Under the pieces are notes generated by a model that searched no databases, was not told the origin of the DNA, and saw nothing but the letters and a program-made list of their open reading frames with translations. From Akkermansiaceae bacterium (lineage in GTDB: Bacteria > Verrucomicrobiota > Verrucomicrobiia > Verrucomicrobiales > Akkermansiaceae): DNA of 6,822 bases. A program made the position numbers and the translations under genes. Below, piece by piece: positions 1 to 6,124 of this stretch. The stretch covers positions 1 to 6,822 of the forward strand of contig JAQGPE010000208.1 in the NCBI GenBank assembly GCA_028293225.1, given 5' to 3'. Every line of letters begins with the position of its first letter. The first letter of the stretch is position 1.

Positions 1-2463
1 GAGCTTTTCCAGGTCGTCCCGCTCGCTTTTCTGGACGCGGATCTGGATCGGGAAGCGCTGGCGACCCTCGATGGTGGTGCTGACGTTCTTGCCGCCGATG
101 GCGACTTCCACGGCATCGAGCACGTCCTTCGCGCTGAGGCCATAGCGGGCCATCGCCTGGCGGTCGACTTCGACATTCAGGTAGGGCTTGCCCTGGATGC
201 GGGAAGGGGTGACGCCGACCGCGCCGTCGATGCCGCGGACCAGGCGCTCGACCTCGAAGGCCTTCTGCTGGAGCTCGTCGAGGTTGTTGCCGTAGATCTT
301 GATCCCGACCTGGGCGCGGATGCCGGTGTAGAGCATCAGGATGCGGTTCTCGATCGGTTGCAGGAAAGCCGGCACGTAGCCGGGGACCTGCTTCATTTTC
401 TCGGTCAACTCGGCCTTGAGTTTCTCGATGGTCATGCCGTCCCGCCAGGCCGGATTGCGCTTCACGCTGAAGCGGCCATCGGCGATGTACTCCGGCTTCA
501 GCATGATGGTGGTTTCTAACATCTCGGTGGGTGCCGGATCGGTGGCGGTCTCGAACCGGCCGAGCTTGCCGGCGACCGAGGCGACCTCAGGAACCTTGCT
601 GATCACCTCGTCCTGCCAGGACATCACGCGCTGGATTTCCTTCAGACCGGTCTTCGGCATCAGCACCGGCATGTAGAGCAGGCTGCCTTCATTGAGCGGT
701 GGCATGAATTCGCGACCGAAGCCGGTGACGGCCGTGGCCAGTTGCGGGTGACCGGCGTCGCGGATCTTTTTGATCATGTCGCGCGGCAGCCCGAAGGCGG
801 CTAAGAGAGCGACGGCGAGGATCAGGAAAGCGCTGACGACGACGGTGCGGCGATGCTTCAGCGCCCAGTCGAGCGTCGGCTCGTAGAGCTTCAGCAGCAG
901 CTTCATCACCACGTTCTTGTCCTCGGAATGGAACGGTCCGCGAACCAGCAGCGAGCACAGCACCGGGACGAGCGTCACGGCCAGCAGGGTGGAGCCAATC
1001 ATCGCGAAGGTCTTCGTGAACGCCAGCGGGTGGAACAGCTTGCCCTCCTGGCCGGTCAGCGCGAAGACCGGGACGAAGGCGAGAATGATGATCGCCATGG
1101 CGAAGAAGATCGGGCGGCCGACCTGCTTGCACGCGGCGAGAGTCACGGCGAGACGCTCCTTTGCGTCCAGGGCGCTGCCTTTTTCTTCCTCGGCCTTCTC
1201 CGAGTGGCGGATCACGTTTTCCGTTACCACGATGGCGGCATCGACCAGCACGCCGATGGCGATGGCGATGCCGGTCAGCGACATGATGTTGCTGGTGATG
1301 CCGAATTCCTTCATCAGCAGGAAGGAGATCAGGATCGAAATCGGCAGCGGCAAGGTGACGATCAGAATGCTGCGGAAGTGCCAGAGGAAGATCACGTGGG
1401 CCAGGGTCACGAGGATGATCTCCTCGATCAGCGCGTGCTTGAGCGTGTCGATGGTGCGGTCGATCAGCTCGCTACGGTCGTAGAAGGGTTTGATGGTGAC
1501 GCCGGGCGGCAGGCTGGTTTTCACCTGCTCGATCTTCTCCTTGATGCGCTCGATCACTGCTTTGGCGTTTTCGCCGGTACGCATGACGACCGTGCCGCCG
1601 ACCACCTCGTGGCCATTCACGTCGAGAGCGCCGCGCCGGAAGTCGCCGCCGATTTGAACCGTGGCGAGATCGCGCAGATAGATGGGCGTGCCGTTGACGG
1701 CTTTGACGGCCACCAGCTCCAGGTCTTCGGCGCTCTTCACCAGGCCGATACCGCGCAGCACGAACTCCGCACCGTTTTCCTCCACTACCTTGCCGCCGAC
1801 GTTGAGGTTGGCGTTCTGGACCGCGGTCATCACCTCCATCAGGGTGACGCCGGAGGCGCGCATCTTGGTCGAGGAAAGCTCGATCTGATACTGCTTCACG
1901 AAGCCGCCGATGCTGGCGACCTCCGCGACGCCCTGCACGCTGGCGAGTTGGTAGCGAATGCTCCAGTCCTGAAGCGAGCGGAGCTCGGCCAAGTCGTAGC
2001 CGCCGTTCTTCGCCTGGGTGGGATCGACGTCGAGGTAGTACTGATAGACCCAGCCGAGACCTGATGCGTCGGGGCCCAACTGGGGCGTGACGCCCGCGGG
2101 CATGGAGGCCTGCAGGAAATTCAGCCGCTCCAGCACCCGGGTGCGGGCGAAGTAGGTGTCGATGTTGTCCTCGAAAATGATGGTCAGCAGCGAGAAGCCG
2201 AACATGGAGGAGGCGCGGACTTCCTTCACTCCTGCGAGGCCCTGGAGGCCGGTGGAAAGAGGGAAGGTTACCTGGTCCTCGACCTCCTGCGGACTACGGC
2301 CCATGTAGTCGGCGTAGACCTGGACCTGGTTTTCCGTGAGGTCGGGGATGGCATCGACAGGCGTCTGCCATAGCGCCCGGATGCCGAGCGCCACGATCAG
2401 GAGAGTCGCGCAGGCGACGATGAAGCGGTTCCGGAGGACCCACTCGATGATGCGTTCGATCAT
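1..2463 (-). CDS. cusA: CusA/CzcA-family heavy-metal efflux RND pump, 3'-truncated by window edge
   Basis: Inner-membrane proton-driven pump of the HME-RND family, which moves metal ions from periplasm or cytoplasm into a CusB/CusC-type channel. I translated the whole frame: 821 codons with no stop or frameshift, running off the left edge; the family is usually about 1,030-1,090 residues, so TM8-TM12 are missing. The start MIERIIEWVLRNRF is the typical RND N-terminus leading into TM1 (about 14-31). TM2-TM6 lie at about 343-505 and TM7 at about 542-558. The TM4 motif IAIGVLVDAAIVV carries D408, equivalent to CusA D405 of the proton relay. The porter domain has M598 (LLYMP), M648 and E650 (EMLETT) and M710 (ILMLYTG), matching CusA M573, M623, E625 and M672, the Cu(I)/Ag(I) site. 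This favours monovalent copper/silver over a divalent CzcA substrate. Last gene seen in the operon; its ATG follows the adaptor stop by 9 nt without a Shine-Dalgarno sequence. Confidence 0.95.
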   Translation of the reverse strand, partial: MIERIIEWVLRNRFIVACATLLIVALGIRALWQTPVDAIPDLTENQVQVYADYMGRSPQEVEDQVTFPLSTGLQGLAGVKEVRASSMFGFSLLTIIFEDNIDTYFARTRVLERLNFLQASMPAGVTPQLGPDASGLGWVYQYYLDVDPTQAKNGGYDLAELRSLQDWSIRYQLASVQGVAEVASIGGFVKQYQIELSSTKMRASGVTLMEVMTAVQNANLNVGGKVVEENGAEFVLRGIGLVKSAEDLELVAVKAVNGTPIYLRDLATVQIGGDFRRGALDVNGHEVVGGTVVMRTGENAKAVIERIKEKIEQVKTSLPPGVTIKPFYDRSELIDRTIDTLKHALIEEIILVTLAHVIFLWHFRSILIVTLPLPISILISFLLMKEFGITSNIMSLTGIAIAIGVLVDAAIVVTENVIRHSEKAEEEKGSALDAKERLAVTLAACKQVGRPIFFAMAIIILAFVPVFALTGQEGKLFHPLAFTKTFAMIGSTLLAVTLVPVLCSLLVRGPFHSEDKNVVMKLLLKLYEPTLDWALKHRRTVVVSAFLILAVALLAAFGLPRDMIKKIRDAGHPQLATAVTGFGREFMPPLNEGSLLYMPVLMPKTGLKEIQRVMSWQDEVISKVPEVASVAGKLGRFETATDPAPTEMLETTIMLKPEYIADGRFSVKRNPAWRDGMTIEKLKAELTEKMKQVPGYVPAFLQPIENRILMLYTGIRAQVGIKIYGNNLDELQQKAFEVERLVRGIDGAVGVTPSRIQGKPYLNVEVDRQAMARYGLSAKDVLDAVEVAIGGKNVSTTIEGRQRFPIQIRVQKSERDDLEKL

Positions 2464-2472
2464 GGCTGTGGC

Positions 2473-4158
2473 TCAGGGTTGGATTTCGTCGCCGCAGTCG
2501 AGCATCTCGGCGCCGAAGTAAGGATTGTGATGCGGGCGGTCGCCGAGCTGGAACCAGCGGCCCGGCTTGCCTGCTTCCGGGACGGCGTCGCTGACCATGG
2601 GACATTCCCAGAGGTGGAAAGCGGGCGCGGTGGGGAGCTTGCGCAGCGGCTCGAGAACTTCCGAAGAGGCCGAGGTGAAACGGTAGAAGGCGACGCGGGC
2701 GGTCGTGAGGTCTTTGAAGCCGTGGAAATGTTTCGCACTGTCGAGAGCTTCGAGATGATCGGATGTTCCTGCCAAAGCAGTGGTCAGAGCAGTGGTCGTC
2801 TGCATGGCCGGTTCGCTGGCTTTGTTGAAGGCGGCGAGATCGTCGGCGGCGAGGGCCTCGGCCATGGCGTCCTGCAATTTCAGGAAATCGCCGATGGCCG
2901 ACTGCTGCTCCTTGCTGAGTACGGTGATCTTAGGACTTGATCCGGTATCCTTGGTAGGAGCGGTGGCGAAGGAGCGGTTCATTTCCGCCTGGCCGTCGAT
3001 GAGCAGATTGCCATTGGTTACCACCCGGTCACCTTTCGTGAGTCCTGAAAGGACTTCGACGAGGGCGTCACCGCGGCGGCCGAGTTTCACAGGAGTCCGC
3101 TCGTAGGCGCCGCTCTGGCGGTCCACGTAGACCACCGCTTCCGGGCCGGTTTCGATGACGGCGGAGCGGGGAATGGCGAGAGCATCCGGCAGAGTGATCT
3201 CGACCTGGCCATCGGCGTAGAGCTTGTGAAGCAACTCACGATGGCCGTTGACGACGGGATTCGGCAGCTCGACGCGAACTTTCGTAGAGCGGGTGGTTTC
3301 ATCGAAATTCGGATCGATGAAGGTGACCTTGCCCTCGAAGGTTCTGCCCGGCAGCGCAGGGAGAGTGATCGTCACTTTCTGGCCGGTGTGAATCCAGGAG
3401 AGATCCATCTCGTAGGCCTGGAACATGAACCACATGGTGGAGAAATCGGCGATCTCGAAGAGCTTCTCGCCGGCGGTCACGTACTGACCTTCGTAGACAC
3501 TTTGCGCGACCACCGTGCCGGTGAGTGGCGCGAGGATCGGGGAGTTCAGGACCTCGGCAGGTTTCGACGCGGCGTCGGCGATCTGTCCGGGAGTCAGGCC
3601 CATTTGCCGCAGGCGCAGGGCGGCGGCGTTTTTGAGATCGCCGCTGAGCTGGCGGTATTCGCGTTCCGCCTGGAGCAGAGCCGGACTGTAGAAATCGGCG
3701 AGCGGTTGGCCCTCGGTGACTTCGGCGCCGAGGTAGTTCACGTGGAGCTTGTCGACGCGGCCGTCAATGTAGGCGGAAATGTAGCGATGGCGGGTGGCGT
3801 CGTCATCGATCATCCCGGCAACCTGAAGCGTGCGGGCGAGTGGCTGGACCTTTGCCTCGGCCGTTTCGACATGCAGGACCTGCACCTGGTTTTGAGTGAG
3901 CGCGACGGTGTTCTCACCACCGGTGGCGTCGAAGCCTTTGTCGCCCTGATAGACAGGGACCAACTCCATGCCGCAGATGGTGCAGCGACCGGGTTTGTCG
4001 CTCTTGATCCAGGGGTGCATGGGGCTCTGGTAGAAGAGCACCTTCTTTTCGGACGACTGCGCCGTAGTGGCGGAAGCGGGTGGGCCGGCGGGTTTCAGGA
4101 ACCAGGTGGCGGTCGCGGCGATGGCGACGGAGAGGAGGACAATGAGGAAAGTTTTCAT
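2473..4158 (-). CDS. cusB: CusB-type periplasmic adaptor with N-terminal heavy-metal binding domain and C-terminal DUF3347
   Basis: Membrane fusion protein, 561 residues, linking the RND pump to the outer membrane channel. An N-terminal hydrophobic segment (about 3-21) is a signal anchor or signal peptide with no lipobox. Residues about 41-70 form a heavy-metal binding domain with SPMHP (M47, H48) and CTICGM (C59, C62, M64). Next come a lipoyl/barrel-sandwich half (about 126-160), a short alpha-hairpin (about 161-204), the second lipoyl half and beta-barrel (about 207-305) and a membrane-proximal region to about 400. After a polar linker, residues about 415-557 match DUF3347, ending in ECPM (C519, M521), NPYFG (545-549) and MLDCG (C555). 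E. coli CusB is about 400 residues and lacks this tail, so the domain is an added candidate metal-binding module; that role is inferred. The ATG lies 8 nt after the upstream TAA, with no Shine-Dalgarno sequence, suggesting coupled translation. Confidence 0.95.
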   Translation of the reverse strand: MKTFLIVLLSVAIAATATWFLKPAGPPASATTAQSSEKKVLFYQSPMHPWIKSDKPGRCTICGMELVPVYQGDKGFDATGGENTVALTQNQVQVLHVETAEAKVQPLARTLQVAGMIDDDATRHRYISAYIDGRVDKLHVNYLGAEVTEGQPLADFYSPALLQAEREYRQLSGDLKNAAALRLRQMGLTPGQIADAASKPAEVLNSPILAPLTGTVVAQSVYEGQYVTAGEKLFEIADFSTMWFMFQAYEMDLSWIHTGQKVTITLPALPGRTFEGKVTFIDPNFDETTRSTKVRVELPNPVVNGHRELLHKLYADGQVEITLPDALAIPRSAVIETGPEAVVYVDRQSGAYERTPVKLGRRGDALVEVLSGLTKGDRVVTNGNLLIDGQAEMNRSFATAPTKDTGSSPKITVLSKEQQSAIGDFLKLQDAMAEALAADDLAAFNKASEPAMQTTTALTTALAGTSDHLEALDSAKHFHGFKDLTTARVAFYRFTSASSEVLEPLRKLPTAPAFHLWECPMVSDAVPEAGKPGRWFQLGDRPHHNPYFGAEMLDCGDEIQP

Positions 4159-4166
4159 GGCGGCGG

Positions 4167-5414
4167 TTACTGCCGGTTGGGAACGAGGACGTAGAGGTCT
4201 TCCAGAGCGGCAAGCTGCATGGCGATGTAGCGGCGCTGCTCGAGACGGATCGAAAAGAGGAGCCGGTTCGATTCCAGCAGATCGGTGAGGGGGGACTTCG
4301 AGGTAATCCAGGAATCCTCCAGTGTGGTGTTGGCCGTGTTGGCCTTGTTGTAGACTTCACCGGAGTAGGCACGGGCCTGGGCTCCCGCATTGGCGGCGTC
4401 ACTGACGGCGGACAGGACGCCCGCGGCGATGTCGCGGAAGGCGGCCTGAGTGTCCTTGCCGGCGGCCTGCTCGCGGGAGCGGGAGGCATCGACTTTCGCC
4501 TGATTCGCAGGCTCGTTGAACCAAGGCAGCGTCATCCGAACGCCAACCGTGGTGCTGCGGAAATCGCCGCCGGAGTACAGATCGGTCTCCACTCCCACCG
4601 CGAATCCCGGCTGACGCTCGCGATCGGCGATGCGGGTTTCCGCGGCCGCGGCATTGGCCATTTCCTGCATCGCCAGGATCTGCGGGTTCGTTCGGGAAAT
4701 ACGGGCGATCTCGGCATTAGCCACCGGCACGGGCACCGGTTGAGCGGGCAGACTCATGGCGGCCCAAGGGGATTCCAGCGGCCGGCCGAGGTTCAGGTTC
4801 AGCCGCTGGGCGAGCGAGTCGCGGGTGCGCTTCGCAGCATCCAGCGTCTGCTCGTCACGGACGAGCTGACTTTCCAGACGCAGGGAATCGATGCCGGTTT
4901 CTCCGGGATTGAGAGCGCGTTCGTGAGCGTTCTCGACCGTCTTTTTCAGCCAGATGATCTGGCTCGTCTGCAGGCGGATCGCCTCGTCGGCGAGGGCGAG
5001 TTCGATGGCGCTTTTCGCCGTGCTGCTGCCGAGCGAAAGCGCGGAGACACGGGTCTTCTGGACTTCAGCGCGACCGATGGCTTCGGCCTTGGCGCGGTTG
5101 GCCTCGTAGAGACCGGGAACGGGCAGCGGCTGCTCGAAGCTGAGACGCACGTCGCCGTCGTCCTTGCGCTTGGCGGTATCGGCTCCCATCAGCGAGAGTC
5201 CGACCGTGGGATCGTTCCACAGCCGGACGCTGCGGATGTCCTGATAGGCGGCGATGGCTTTCAGCCGTGAGGAATCGACAGCGGGATGTTGGGCGGCGGC
5301 TTCGGAACGCAGCCGGGAAAGGAGATCGTTGGTCAGCAGGGTCGCGTCCTCATTGGCGAGAAGCGGCCCGATGGGCACAAGCAGGCCCACCAGAATACAG
5401 AAGGTGGATTTCAT
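4167..5414 (-). CDS. TolC-family outer membrane factor (CusC-like) of the metal efflux system
   Basis: Outer membrane channel subunit, 415 residues, expected to form a trimeric beta-barrel and periplasmic alpha-tunnel that docks with the adaptor. The N-terminus is a clear signal peptide (hydrophobic core about 5-19, likely cleavage after LLA, residue 20), which supports this ATG. C6 is not in a lipobox, so unlike E. coli CusC it does not look like a lipoprotein. Two OEP-type repeats can be seen: about 25-212, with helical stretches rich in Ala, Arg and Glu and the common ending LNLNLGRP, and about 235-410, starting with the ISRTNPQILAMQ motif. FEQPLPVPGLYEANRAKAEA and WFNEPANQAKVDASR are the usual family segments at the start of tunnel helices. 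The CusC role is inferred from its place directly before the adaptor and pump genes. Its start codon lies 3 nt from a large inverted repeat (5418-5523) that covers the expected ribosome-binding zone. Confidence 0.93.
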   Translation of the reverse strand: MKSTFCILVGLLVPIGPLLANEDATLLTNDLLSRLRSEAAAQHPAVDSSRLKAIAAYQDIRSVRLWNDPTVGLSLMGADTAKRKDDGDVRLSFEQPLPVPGLYEANRAKAEAIGRAEVQKTRVSALSLGSSTAKSAIELALADEAIRLQTSQIIWLKKTVENAHERALNPGETGIDSLRLESQLVRDEQTLDAAKRTRDSLAQRLNLNLGRPLESPWAAMSLPAQPVPVPVANAEIARISRTNPQILAMQEMANAAAAETRIADRERQPGFAVGVETDLYSGGDFRSTTVGVRMTLPWFNEPANQAKVDASRSREQAAGKDTQAAFRDIAAGVLSAVSDAANAGAQARAYSGEVYNKANTANTTLEDSWITSKSPLTDLLESNRLLFSIRLEQRRYIAMQLAALEDLYVLVPNRQ

Positions 5415-5417
5415 GAA

Positions 5418-5523
5418 TCATTTGAGTCGTGCGGATTGGTTCTTCCGGGTGAGGCCGGTCTCTCTCAGTCAAACGACTGGAAAAACGGGCGCAGTTCGCC
5501 TGGGAAGACCGCGACTCAAATGA
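5418..5523. repeat. Long imperfect inverted repeat between the small Cys-rich gene and the outer membrane factor gene
   Basis: The outer arms TCATTTGAGTCG (5418-5429) and CGACTCAAATGA (5512-5523) are perfect 12-bp reverse complements. After a 2-nt bulge, CGG (5432-5434) pairs with CCG (5509-5511). After a 6-nt bulge, TCTTCC (5441-5446) pairs with GGAAGA (5503-5508), giving 21 pairs. The remaining loop holds two small hairpins: CAGTC/GACTG (5466-5470, 5475-5479) and GGCG/CGCC (5488-5491, 5497-5500). On the operon transcript the 5' arm contains the stop codon of the small gene (5518-5516), and the 3' arm covers positions -4 to -15 relative to the next ATG. No U-run follows, so it is not a standard terminator. 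No target-site duplication is seen, so a MITE is unproven. Confidence 0.8.
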
Positions 5524-5890
5524 CTAACCGGCAAAAGGCGACGGACAGGCCGACACCCGAATACCCGGCTCGTGCGGGTGGGGAGCGCTCCGGCAGCAGA
5601 CTGCCATACTCAATGCCTGCCGCGAAGGGCAGGGGCTGGACGGCCTCCGGAACGAAGGCGACGTCGATCTTCAGCGTGCTGGAAGAGGGAGCCTCCGGGA
5701 CCGGCGGCTTCTCCTTCTGCTCGGTCGTCTTCGCGCACGGGCAGCTGGTTTCCTGATGGCAGCACGAGCAGACCACCGCGGCCTGCGGAATAGCACAGGG
5801 GGCCGTCGTAGTCAGAGCGCCGCCAGGGACGACCAGGAAAACCTGGAGGACCATACCGAGCAACAAACCAACGACGGACCGTAGGGCCAT
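5516..5890 (-). CDS. Small exported cysteine-rich protein, first gene of the efflux operon; function unknown
   Basis: 124 residues. I do not recognise a named family. A hydrophobic stretch at about 6-26 following MALRS looks like a signal peptide or a single membrane anchor. Just after it is a Cys cluster: C32, C41, C43, C44, H45, C50 and C52, with the core CSCCHQETSCPC. A Lys/Glu/Pro-rich linker (about 54-68, KEKPPVPEAP) follows, then a Pro-rich C-terminal half with one further Cys (C120). The arrangement (export signal, short CC-type cluster, Pro run) resembles small unknown proteins often seen beside copper efflux genes in Bacteroidetes and related phyla. The gene is co-oriented, 101 nt upstream of the outer membrane factor gene. 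Binding or sensing soft metals such as Cu(I)/Ag(I) outside the cytoplasm is inferred from the cysteines and context only. No Shine-Dalgarno sequence precedes the ATG. The signal-like N-terminus and placement argue that it is a true gene. Confidence 0.75.
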   Translation of the reverse strand: MALRSVVGLLLGMVLQVFLVVPGGALTTTAPCAIPQAAVVCSCCHQETSCPCAKTTEQKEKPPVPEAPSSSTLKIDVAFVPEAVQPLPFAAGIEYGSLLPERSPPARAGYSGVGLSVAFCRLVI

Positions 5891-5929
5891 GTTGGGAGCA
5901 ATAACACCGAATCCGGAAAACGAAACCGA

Positions 5930-5935
5930 ATTATC
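5930..5935 (-). promoter_or_regulatory. Possible -10 element (GATAAT) for the metal efflux operon
   Basis: Read on the minus strand the hexamer is GATAAT, five of six matches to TATAAT, 39 bp before the ATG of the small Cys-rich gene. No good -35 hexamer sits 16-19 bp upstream, so the promoter would be weak or activator-dependent if real. Confidence 0.25.
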
Positions 5936-5951
5936 GCGGGAGATTTATTCC

Positions 5952-5963
5952 TCGAATTTTCGA
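5952..5963. promoter_or_regulatory. Short AT-rich palindrome TCGAA-TT-TTCGA
   Basis: A 5-bp-arm palindrome with a 2-bp centre, 62 bp upstream of the start of the small Cys-rich gene. Position and symmetry fit a dimeric repressor or activator operator for the metal operon. It matches no metal-regulator consensus that I know, so the role is a guess. Confidence 0.25.
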
Positions 5964-5988
5964 TCAATCAGACCCGGTCGATGAAACG

Positions 5989-6028
5989 CCTGTTGGTCAC
6001 GTGCGCGGGATAAGGTCGTGACACCAGG
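5989..6028. repeat. Imperfect dyad / hairpin in the divergent promoter region
   Basis: CCTGTTGGTCAC (5989-6000) can pair with GTGACACCAGG (6018-6028): ten base pairs with one mismatch and one bulged base around a 17-nt loop. The left arm ends in the hexamer palindrome CACGTG (5998-6003). It may be an operator or a 5' leader hairpin for the plus-strand gene. The match is imperfect and could be chance. Confidence 0.4.
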
Positions 6029-6077
6029 TCCATTTTCATGACGTTGTAAGATCTCGGCACTTCAATCTGTAGTTGTA

Positions 6078-6108
6078 CCTGTAAAACCTGTATGACCTGT
6101 AAAACAGG
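6078..6108 (+). repeat. Three 9-bp tandem repeats ending in a palindrome, upstream of the glycosidase start
   Basis: CCTGTAAAA (6078-6086), CCTGTATGA (6087-6095) and CCTGTAAAA (6096-6104) follow each other without spacers, then CAGG. The last unit plus CAGG makes the inverted repeat CCTGT-AAA-ACAGG (6096-6108). The block ends 16 nt before the ATG of the plus-strand gene and overlaps the only AGGA-like ribosome-binding candidate. A regulator site or RNA structure in the leader are both possible; neither is shown. Confidence 0.7.
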
Positions 6109-6124
6109 AACCCGATCCCCTTTC

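Larger units (their letters stand above)
5891..6124. other. Divergent intergenic region between metal efflux operon and glycosidase gene
   Basis: 234 bp with lower GC than the flanking genes, expected to hold both promoters. It contains an AT-rich stretch (about 5925-5965), a palindrome at 5952-5963, a dyad at 5989-6028 that includes CACGTG (5998-6003), and tandem repeats at 6078-6108. I found no clear -35/-10 pair for either gene and no recognisable CueR-, CusR- or CopY-type operator by eye. Confidence 0.7.

Noticed and set aside
853..2064. Open frame of 403 codons on the plus strand
   Set aside because: Antisense to an intact, clearly recognisable RND pump. The peptide is low-complexity (His, Asp, Gln, Gly-rich), as expected for a mirror frame of GC-rich coding DNA.
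1..2463. Possible frameshift or pseudogene in the pump
   Set aside because: All 821 codons were read in one frame with family motifs in the expected order; truncation is due only to the window edge.
3226..4194. Open frame of 322 codons on the plus strand
   Set aside because: Antisense to the adaptor gene, with no recognisable motif and a composition typical of a shadow frame.
5418..5523. Inverted repeat considered as a rho-independent terminator
   Set aside because: No T-run follows either arm on either strand, and the 3' arm ends right before a co-oriented start codon.
5286..5756. Plus-strand frame of 156 codons spanning the inverted repeat
   Set aside because: It overlaps the outer membrane factor and the small Cys-rich gene in antisense, and no family is recognised.
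6078..6108. Repeats considered as a CRISPR array
   Set aside because: Units are 9 bp without spacers, only three copies, and no cas genes are seen.
5891..6124. CueR, CusR or CopY operator
   Set aside because: No match by eye to the CopY core TACAnnTGTA, a CusR-type TGACAAnnTTGTCA, or a MerR-type 19-bp-spaced promoter dyad.
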